Shown here: positions 57,172 through 64,000 of the stretch, piece after piece
How the letters are laid out: every line of letters begins with the position of its first letter
Numbering within the stretch: the first letter of the stretch is position 1
Assembly: GCF_020026925.1 (NCBI RefSeq)
Contig: NZ_JAIQDW010000001.1
Location: forward strand, 62,001-126,000
Length of the DNA stretch: 64,000 bases
Source of the DNA: Flavobacterium hibisci
Lineage (GTDB): Bacteria; Bacteroidota; Bacteroidia; Flavobacteriales; Flavobacteriaceae
Reading direction: 5' to 3'
Translations under genes and position numbers: made by a program
The notes under the pieces: generated by a model
Told to the model about the DNA's origin: nothing
The model's input: only the letters and a program-made list of their open reading frames with translations
Database searches by the model: none

Positions 57172-60100
57172 ATGAAATATATCAAAATAGTTTTTTTTAT
57201 ATGCGCAATACACACTCTTTTTTCATTGAAAGTGAGTGCTCAAGATAGTAAAATAATAGTGTCTGGTGTTGTAGTTAATGGTAAAGGAAATCCCATTTCA
57301 GGAGCAACAATTACCGGAGTAAACAACCAGACAAGTGTTGCTAATGAAACTGGCGAGTTTGGTTTGACAGTTGATAAAAATAGTTTCTTGACTATAAATG
57401 CGCCAGGATACAAAACCACTTCTGTTGAAGCAAAAACGGACTTACAAACAATAGTTTTACAATCTACTGAAATGGTACAGGTTGCGTTTAATACAGTTGA
57501 TAAAGCTGATATTCTGGGTGGAGTTTCAACTGTAAACATAGCGAATATGTTACCAAGTAATTATACAACGAATAGTTTAGACAACTTATCTAGTTATATT
57601 CCTGGTTATCATGGAAACATTTGGGGTATGAACGGCAGAATAGTATTGGTTGATGGGGTTCCTCGTGATGAATTTAATGTTATTCCCTCTGAAATGGAAG
57701 AAATTACTGTGTTAAAAAGCGCTGCCGCTGTTGCATTATATGGAAGTCGTGCCGCTAAAGGAGTAATTTCTATTACGACAAAAAGAGGTGCAGAAAAGAA
57801 GAATAGGTTTGATGTGCGTTTAAACACTGGAATAATGGCTCCAAAACGTTTTGCAGAGTACTTAGGTTCAGCTGAGTATTTAAGCTTATATAACGAAGCA
57901 CTTGTAAATGATAAGATTTCAATTGTTAACAATGGGGCTTATACTTCTGACACAGATTTAGCAAATTATGCGTCTGGTACAAATCCATATCGTTATCCTA
58001 ATGTTGACTTTTATTCATCTGACTATCTTAAAAAATTCTCCAGACGTTCTGAAATAGTGACTGAATATACAGGTGGAAATGATAAAGCTATGTTTTATGT
58101 CAATGTAGGAAATTACAATACCACTACTTTACTTGACATAGGAAATGGCAAAAAAGAAGGAGAAAATCGTTTTAATATCAGGGGAAATCTGGATATTAAG
58201 TTAAGTAGTATGATTACCAGTAAAATCAATACTAGTGTTACTTTTTATGATGGTAATTCTGCACAGGGGAATTTTTGGGCAAATGCGGCTACCCTTAAAC
58301 CAAATTTAATATCCCCTCTAATTCCAATTAGTTACTTAGATAAAGCAGATGCAGCATCTTTGGCTTATATAGAAAGCAGCCCTTTCATAATAAATAACCA
58401 ATATTTTTTAGCCGGTACTGCTACACAGACAACCAATCCTTTTGCGGATATTTATACTAAAGGAATTATCAAAGGAACTTATCGTAAATATCAATTTGAT
58501 GCTTCATTGAATTTTAATCTGGCAAGCATTCTAAAAGGATTGACTTTTGATACCCAATTTGCTATTGATTATAATACGCAGTATTCTCAAAACATTGATA
58601 ATAATAGTTATGCTGTCTATACACCTACATGGGCCACTGATGCAGATGGTGATTACATTTCAAAGTTAACCAGGGTAGGTGCTGATTTAAATAATAATTC
58701 ACGATCTCTGGATAATGCTTATCAGCGTCAGACCAAGTTTTTTTCAGGAGCACTTAAATACAAGTTTGATTATGACAAAATACATAACTTCTCAACAATG
58801 TTGGTTGCACATGGTTATACTCTTGCTGAGTCAGAAGTGTATCACGCCATTGGAAATGCAAACTTAGGGTTTCAGTTCAATTATAACTATAAGAACAAAT
58901 ACTATGCAGATTTTACCCAGAACATGGTTCATTCTGTAAGATTTGCACCAAAACAGCGTGATGCATTTTCTCCAACAGTTTCAGTAGGATGGCGAATAAG
59001 TAAGGAGAAATTCTTATCAGAAGCTAAATTTATTGATGATTTAAAATTGACGGCTAGTGCGGGTATCATAAATACAGACTTAGACTATGATGCCAATACA
59101 GGCTTTAATTTATTCAGAAGTTCTTATAGTACTAACAATGGTGCTTATTTTTCCTGGCAGGAAGGTCGCCAGCTTAGAACCACAGATGTTCTGCGTGGAG
59201 AAAATTATGCTTTGGGATTTGAAAGAAGAAAAGAAATTAGCTTAGGATTAGATGCTTCATTATTTAATAATATGGTTCAGGTAAGTGCATCTTATTTTTA
59301 TAGCAGACTACTTGGTATTCCCGGACAGGACGTAAATTCGTATCCTAATTTTTTATCAGTTAATAACCCATCTCCTTCATCATTCATACCTTATTCTAAT
59401 TATCAGGCTGATCAAAGGGAAGGATATGATTTAGGAATCTCTTTGAACAAGCAAATTCAAAAAGTAAATTTAAATATAGGATTTGTAGCAACTTATTATG
59501 ATACTAAAGCCTATACTAGAAACGATGTTTTATATGTTGATGAATATCAAAAACGCCAGGGAAAACCAGTTGATGCACTATATGGACTAAAAAGTGATGG
59601 TTTTTTTAGCGTAGCTGATATCGAAGCTATGGTTAACAAATCTCCTGGAGCTCCTGTACCGCAATCATTTGGTACTGTAAAACCAGGTTCTATAAAGTAT
59701 GTTGATGTTAATAATGATGGGGTTGTTGATAATAACGATCAGGTTTATTTAGGCAGAGGAGGATACGCCGGTGCACCGCTAACATTAGGTCTTAATACGA
59801 CCGTTAAATGGAATAATTTTTCTTTATTCGTATTGGCTAACAGCACTAGTGGTTCTTATGGTTTTAAAAGCAGCTCTTATTATTGGGCATCAGGGATAAA
59901 CGCAAAATACACAGCTGCTATGCGAGGTCGCTGGACAGAGGCAACTGCTGAAACAGCAACGTATCCAAGTTTGTCAACTGGCAATAATGGTGATAATAAT
60001 TTCCGAAATTCAGATTTTTGGCTATTTAAAAATGACAGAATTAATTTAGCCAGAGTACAAATATCATATGATATTCCTAAGAAATTATTAGCGAAGACTT

Positions 60101-60237
60101 TTATTAGTAACTTAGGGCTTTATGTTAATGGAAGTGATTTGTTGACCATTTCAAAAGAAAGGCAGCATTTAGAAACAAATATTGGTACTACGCCTCAAAT
60201 GAGATATTACAGTTTAGGACTAACGGCTGCATTTTAA
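57172..60237 (+). CDS. Second SusC-like TonB-dependent transporter (PUL3) with atypical TonB-box region
   Basis: The 1021-residue protein has a signal peptide (about 1-23, ending KVSAQ). A carboxypeptidase-regulatory-like domain (about 30-100; GVVVNGKGNPISGATITGV) is followed, where most SusC proteins have EVVVVGYG, by MVQVAFNTVDKADILGGVS (about 101-119). The plug then reads IVLVDGVPRDEF and ITVLKSAAAVALYGSRAAKGVI; DASA of the common LKDASA is replaced by SAAA. The barrel has DVNNDGVVDNNDQ and ends YSLGLTAAF. It clearly belongs to the SusC family but to a divergent branch. It pairs with the SusD encoded 18 bp downstream. Confidence 0.92.
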   Translation: MKYIKIVFFICAIHTLFSLKVSAQDSKIIVSGVVVNGKGNPISGATITGVNNQTSVANETGEFGLTVDKNSFLTINAPGYKTTSVEAKTDLQTIVLQSTEMVQVAFNTVDKADILGGVSTVNIANMLPSNYTTNSLDNLSSYIPGYHGNIWGMNGRIVLVDGVPRDEFNVIPSEMEEITVLKSAAAVALYGSRAAKGVISITTKRGAEKKNRFDVRLNTGIMAPKRFAEYLGSAEYLSLYNEALVNDKISIVNNGAYTSDTDLANYASGTNPYRYPNVDFYSSDYLKKFSRRSEIVTEYTGGNDKAMFYVNVGNYNTTTLLDIGNGKKEGENRFNIRGNLDIKLSSMITSKINTSVTFYDGNSAQGNFWANAATLKPNLISPLIPISYLDKADAASLAYIESSPFIINNQYFLAGTATQTTNPFADIYTKGIIKGTYRKYQFDASLNFNLASILKGLTFDTQFAIDYNTQYSQNIDNNSYAVYTPTWATDADGDYISKLTRVGADLNNNSRSLDNAYQRQTKFFSGALKYKFDYDKIHNFSTMLVAHGYTLAESEVYHAIGNANLGFQFNYNYKNKYYADFTQNMVHSVRFAPKQRDAFSPTVSVGWRISKEKFLSEAKFIDDLKLTASAGIINTDLDYDANTGFNLFRSSYSTNNGAYFSWQEGRQLRTTDVLRGENYALGFERRKEISLGLDASLFNNMVQVSASYFYSRLLGIPGQDVNSYPNFLSVNNPSPSSFIPYSNYQADQREGYDLGISLNKQIQKVNLNIGFVATYYDTKAYTRNDVLYVDEYQKRQGKPVDALYGLKSDGFFSVADIEAMVNKSPGAPVPQSFGTVKPGSIKYVDVNNDGVVDNNDQVYLGRGGYAGAPLTLGLNTTVKWNNFSLFVLANSTSGSYGFKSSSYYWASGINAKYTAAMRGRWTEATAETATYPSLSTGNNGDNNFRNSDFWLFKNDRINLARVQISYDIPKKLLAKTFISNLGLYVNGSDLLTISKERQHLETNIGTTPQMRYYSLGLTAAF

Positions 60238-60255
60238 TTTTAAAAATTTAGAATA

Positions 60256-62064
60256 ATGATAAAGAATAAAAACATAGTTGTAATTTTAATTCTATCCGTC
60301 TTATTTGTAAGCTGTACAGATCTTATAGATCCGGCTCAGGAAAATATACGTGACAAGAATACTACATATGATGATCCTAACTTTGGACTGGGACTTTTAA
60401 CTCAGGGCTACGCCAGAATTCCTACAAACGGGTGGTCTTTTAGTGAAGTAGCTACTGATGATGCTGTGACTAACGTATCTACTAATGGATATTTAAGATT
60501 AGCTACTGGACAATGGAGCGCCTCAAATAATCCGGCAGATCGTTGGACATCCTGTTTTTCAGGTATTCAATACATGAATATAGTTCTAAAAGAGGTAGAT
60601 AAAATGACATTTGCAGAAGATCCGCTTGTAGATAATCTTTTTAAAAGCAGAATTAAAGGAGAAGCATATGGACTTCGTGCCCTTTTTATGTACCATCTTT
60701 TACAGGCTCATGCTGGCTGGGCTAATGGAACCTTATTAGGTGTACCAATTTATTTAACGGAATTAGATATAAATTCAAATTATAACGTGCCTCGTGAAAG
60801 TTTTAATGCCTGTACAGCACAAATTTACAGTGACATCAATAATGCAATAGAGCTTTTGCCGGTAGATTACGTTGATGTAGCCAGCACTAGCAGTATACCA
60901 TCCAGATACAATACACCTGGAATGACTGCAGCAATCTTCAACCGTGCAATGGGAGTAAGATTTGTTGGGCTTGTTAGTGGACGCGTTGCGATGGCAATTC
61001 GTTCTCAGACAGCTTTATTAGCTGCTAGTCCGGCTTATGCTGGTGGTTCTAATGGCACTTGGGAAGATGCTGCCGGATATGCTGCTCAGATTATTGCTCT
61101 TAAGGGAGGACTCGCGGGGTTACCATCAACTTTTAATAGTGGTGTATCCTGGTATAGAAATGCATCAGAGATTAGTGCATTATCTGCAGGATCCAATTCA
61201 CCAGAAAGTTTATGGAGGGGTGGTACTTCTAACAATAATGATTTAGAACGCGATCATTTTCCGCCTAGTTTATTTGGTAACGGAATTGTAAATCCTACTC
61301 AAAATTTAGTAGATGCTTTTCCAGCAAGCAATGGTTATCCTATTTCTAATCCTCTTTCTAATTATAGTTCGTCCAATCCTTACGCTAACAGAGATCCAAG
61401 GTTGAATGAGTTTATTCTTTTTCAGGGTGGAAGAGCTGGTGTGACTAATGCACAAGTGAATTTGATTCCTGCTACCAATCCTGTTAATCAGGATGCCGTA
61501 AATGCAGTAACCACTTCTACCCGTACAGGATATTACTTAAAAAAGTTATTAAGACAGGATGTTAATTACAATCCTACTGGCAGAAATACACAGCTTCATT
61601 ACAGGCCACGTATTCGTTATACTGAGATATATCTTAATTATGCTGAGGCTGCTAACGAAGCGTGGGGATCAGTTGCTGATCCCAGATCATATGGCTTTAC
61701 AGCTTATGATATAATTAAGGCTATACGCAGAAGGGCTTTAGGTATCACTAATGATCCCTATTTGGAGTCTATAAAAACAGATAAGGTTGCCATGCGTGAA
61801 TTAATCCGTAACGAACGCCGTTTAGAATTAAGTTTTGAAGGATTTCGTTTTTGGGATTTGCGTCGATGGAAAGTTTCTCTTCCAAAGCTAAATGAACCGG
61901 CTATGGGTATTACAGTTTCCGGTACTACAGCTAGTCTGGTTTATAGTGCACCAGCTGTTGTAGAGGAAAGAGTATTTCAGGATTATATGTATTACGGGCC
62001 TATTCCATACAGTGAAACTCTAAAATTTAATAATCTATTTCAAAATGATGGATGGAATAATTAG
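60256..62064 (+). CDS. Second SusD-like surface lipoprotein (PUL3)
   Basis: The 602-residue lipoprotein has a signal MIKNKNIVVILILSVLFVSC (Cys20). N-terminal SusD helices contain KGEAYGLRALFMYHLLQAH; the C-terminal part has IRYTEIYLNYAEAANEAWG, RNERRLELSFEGFRFWDLRRWK and ends YYGPIPYSETLKFNNLFQNDGW, as expected for SusD. Partner of the divergent SusC encoded 18 bp upstream. The next gene starts 22 bp after its stop. Confidence 0.94.
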   Translation: MIKNKNIVVILILSVLFVSCTDLIDPAQENIRDKNTTYDDPNFGLGLLTQGYARIPTNGWSFSEVATDDAVTNVSTNGYLRLATGQWSASNNPADRWTSCFSGIQYMNIVLKEVDKMTFAEDPLVDNLFKSRIKGEAYGLRALFMYHLLQAHAGWANGTLLGVPIYLTELDINSNYNVPRESFNACTAQIYSDINNAIELLPVDYVDVASTSSIPSRYNTPGMTAAIFNRAMGVRFVGLVSGRVAMAIRSQTALLAASPAYAGGSNGTWEDAAGYAAQIIALKGGLAGLPSTFNSGVSWYRNASEISALSAGSNSPESLWRGGTSNNNDLERDHFPPSLFGNGIVNPTQNLVDAFPASNGYPISNPLSNYSSSNPYANRDPRLNEFILFQGGRAGVTNAQVNLIPATNPVNQDAVNAVTTSTRTGYYLKKLLRQDVNYNPTGRNTQLHYRPRIRYTEIYLNYAEAANEAWGSVADPRSYGFTAYDIIKAIRRRALGITNDPYLESIKTDKVAMRELIRNERRLELSFEGFRFWDLRRWKVSLPKLNEPAMGITVSGTTASLVYSAPAVVEERVFQDYMYYGPIPYSETLKFNNLFQNDGWNN

Positions 62065-62086
62065 AAACAACTTAATGATACAAAAA

Positions 62087-63154
62087 ATGAAAAAATTAAT
62101 TTTAGCTTTATTGGTACTAACATCTCTACTAGGATGCGAGAATGAACCCATCACATATGACGATTATGATTTTTCGGCTGTATATTTCCCTTACCAATAT
62201 CCAATCAGGACTATTACTTTAGGAGAAGATATATTCGATAATAGTTTGGATCTTCAGCATAAATGCAAAATTATGGCTACACTATCAGGTGTGTATGACA
62301 ATAAAAAAGATGTAACCATTAATTTTGTTGTTGCAGATACTATACCTAATAAGTTTAATTTTGTTTTTTCCCCGCAAACAAATCCTGTAAGGGCAATCCG
62401 TCCTATGCCACGCAATTATTACACTTTGGCATCAGATCAAATTGTTATTAAAAAAGGTGATATTTCAGGAGGTGTTGAAGTGCAGCTAACAGATGCTTTT
62501 TTTAATGATCCTCTATCTTTACAGGCAAATTATGTAATTCCGTTAATAATGACGACCGTTACTAATGCAGACACTATTTTAAAAGGGAAGCCACTTATTG
62601 CCGGGACATCGCCAAGAAGGTTAAGGTCAAAACAATGGGATATAGTTTCGAAAGATTATATATTATATGCTGTAAAATATATTAATACTTGGCATGGTTT
62701 TTATCTTAGACGAGGTAAAGATGTTGTTACAGGGGCTGTAAATACTACAATTGTCAGACGTCCAAAAGACGTTCAGACTTATGATTCTGGAATTGAGAAT
62801 GTTTCAAAATGGCTAGTTAATTTAAATTCTACATCTCTTAAAGGATTGAAATTTCCTGTTACTTTAAAAGATGCTGCTAATGCAGATTATACTTGTAATT
62901 TAAATATCACTTTTGATGATAATGGCAATTGTGAAATTACGTCATCTGATCCATCTGTTTTTACTGCCACAGGAACTGGTAAATTTGTAAAAAAAGGAGA
63001 GAAAAATAGTTTCGGTAATGTTGATAGAGATGTCCTTTATCTGGATTATACAATTAATCATCCGGGAAAAGGTATTACAACACAAACAAAAGATACACTC
63101 TTGATGAGAAATAGAGGTGTTGTTATGGAAACTTTTGGTGTCGTAGAACAATAA
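62087..63154 (+). CDS. SusE-like surface lipoprotein, DUF1735/DUF4361 type
   Basis: Start chosen at ATG 62087 (355 residues), which opens a lipoprotein signal MKKLILALLVLTSLLGC (Cys17); upstream in-frame ATGs at 62045 and 62075 would extend it into the susD gene or spoil the signal. An N-terminal DUF1735-like domain (about 35-150; YPIRTITLGEDIFDNSLDLQHKCKI) contains the conserved RPMPRNYYTLASDQIVIKKGD. The C-terminal DUF4361-like domain (about 200-350) ends in antiparallel strands. Such proteins follow susCD pairs and may bind glycan at the surface. Last gene of PUL3. Confidence 0.82.
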   Translation: MKKLILALLVLTSLLGCENEPITYDDYDFSAVYFPYQYPIRTITLGEDIFDNSLDLQHKCKIMATLSGVYDNKKDVTINFVVADTIPNKFNFVFSPQTNPVRAIRPMPRNYYTLASDQIVIKKGDISGGVEVQLTDAFFNDPLSLQANYVIPLIMTTVTNADTILKGKPLIAGTSPRRLRSKQWDIVSKDYILYAVKYINTWHGFYLRRGKDVVTGAVNTTIVRRPKDVQTYDSGIENVSKWLVNLNSTSLKGLKFPVTLKDAANADYTCNLNITFDDNGNCEITSSDPSVFTATGTGKFVKKGEKNSFGNVDRDVLYLDYTINHPGKGITTQTKDTLLMRNRGVVMETFGVVEQ

Positions 63155-63188
63155 AAGTTATACAGTTAAAAAATACAAAATACCTTAA

Positions 63189-63218
63189 ATGGCAGCAGTT
63201 TATCTGCTGCTATTTTTT
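63189..63218 (+). terminator. Terminator closing the PUL3 operon
   Basis: GCAGCAG (63192-63198), loop TTTAT, CTGCTGC (63204-63210), then TATTTTTTT. Located 38 nt after the last PUL3 stop. Confidence 0.88.
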
Positions 63219-63338
63219 TATGGTAATTTCTGATTCATTAAATTAACACATACTAATAAAAGTTTTAAAGCTATAAATTATCACAAGTATCTAATATTAC
63301 ATAATTTTGTAATATCTGATTTATTTTAATAGTACCCT

Positions 63339-64000
63339 ATGAATAAAACATTTTATACAAGCAGCCAGATAGGTATCGTATCTAGTTTCTCTGACCTCGT
63401 ACAGACAGATTTCAAAGGAGAAATGAATGCACTATGCTGGTATAGAAATTTAGAGGGTGATTTTAGTGAGATTGTAGATAAATTGAATTTAAAAGAAAAT
63501 ATAACAGAAATTTATCCTGAAGATTTAAATGCAATTCAGTTATCAGAAAAGGGAGACATTGCAAGAAAAATAATTTTACATGATTTAAAATTATTATCCG
63601 ATTTTGGAGCTTCACCTTCTCTTAATTTAATAAAATGTTATGAACGCGATGATGAATTTGATTTCATATCTACTGATGTGTATTCGTTTCACGTTGATCG
63701 TTCGCCCATTCCAACAGACACTTTTTTGTGCACCTATCACGGAGCTTCAGGAGATATAATAGCTAATTCACAAGCAGAGCAAAAAGTACTAATTCCCGGA
63801 ATCCGTTCAAAGCTAAAAGAGTTACATGATAGAGCAGAGGAGGAGTTCGAAAACTTTTTAACAGAGAATTACTTTGATTTGCATTATAAAATGCATGATG
63901 ATGCAGAGCCAGTTAATTTAGGATTAACACATCTCTGGCGTCTGGCTGTAGATCATCCAAACCAAAGTGTACATCCTTGTATTCACAGGGCACCAAAAGA
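63339..64000 (+). CDS. DUF1826-like protein, possible non-heme iron enzyme (partial, runs off the window end)
   Basis: The first 220 codons are present. Start ATG 63339; no signal peptide, so probably cytosolic. YSFHVDRSPIPTDTFLCTYHGASGD and, near the window end, HPCIHRAP recall DUF1826, where an HxD pair and a later HR[SA]P may form a metal site like that of cupin-type 2-oxoglutarate oxygenases. The N-terminal 90 residues (GEMNALCWYRNLEGDFSEIV) also fit that family's layout. The call comes from motif memory only. It is separated from PUL3 by a terminator. Confidence 0.6.
   Translation, partial: MNKTFYTSSQIGIVSSFSDLVQTDFKGEMNALCWYRNLEGDFSEIVDKLNLKENITEIYPEDLNAIQLSEKGDIARKIILHDLKLLSDFGASPSLNLIKCYERDDEFDFISTDVYSFHVDRSPIPTDTFLCTYHGASGDIIANSQAEQKVLIPGIRSKLKELHDRAEEEFENFLTENYFDLHYKMHDDAEPVNLGLTHLWRLAVDHPNQSVHPCIHRAPK

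Overview
The window looks like chromosome from a Flavobacterium-like member of the Bacteroidota. It is AT-rich, carries four SusC/SusD pairs, encodes a protein with a type IX secretion (T9SS) C-terminal sorting domain, has many lipoproteins, and its promoters fit the TAnnTTTG -7 box of this phylum rather than a sigma-70 -10. No tRNA, rRNA, CRISPR array, integrase or complete insertion sequence was recognised.

Region 1 (1-27.8 kb) is a large polysaccharide utilization locus (PUL). It contains a GH3 enzyme (partial, minus strand), a GH2 beta-galactosidase, a hybrid two-component sensor/regulator (HTCS), a GH105 unsaturated uronyl hydrolase, SusC/SusD, a 1510-residue secreted GH128-type endo-hydrolase with duplicated N-terminal modules, a GH43, a GH78 alpha-L-rhamnosidase and a DUF2264 (GH154-type) enzyme. 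Together they suggest a branched acidic glycan containing galactose, rhamnose and uronic acid. Type II arabinogalactan is my favoured reading; sphingan (gellan-like) or rhamnogalacturonan are alternatives. A direct repeat of a C-rich half-site lies before the GH2 gene and before susC, and a weaker copy lies before the second susC.

Region 2 (27.8-33.5 kb, minus strand) is a stressosome operon: RsbR, RsbS, RsbT, an RsbT-PP2C fusion phosphatase and a PAS histidine kinase that begins with a degenerate RsbT-like domain. No sigma-B-type factor is present. A secreted protein of unknown function follows.

Region 3 (34-43.3 kb) is a second PUL made only of SusC, SusD and two surface-lipoprotein types (DUF4959/DUF5126/DUF5000 and DUF4998/DUF5013). 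It ends in a strong terminator and is followed by a convergent AraC-type regulator and a rhamnose/fucose-type mutarotase.

Region 4 (43.4-50.5 kb) is mixed: an NAD(P)-binding oxidoreductase, a 56-residue membrane protein, a PRC-barrel protein, mannose-1-phosphate guanylyltransferase with a glycosyltransferase, a single-domain response regulator, an MdtD-like efflux pump and a small lipoprotein. Two orphan terminators, each with a -7 box upstream, may mark small RNAs.

Region 5 (50.5-63.2 kb) starts with 1.4 kb of gene-poor DNA holding a helically phased repeat and two LacI-like palindromes. It continues with a five-gene operon, susC-susD-susC-susD-DUF1735 lipoprotein, again without enzymes. 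A partial DUF1826-like gene runs off the end.
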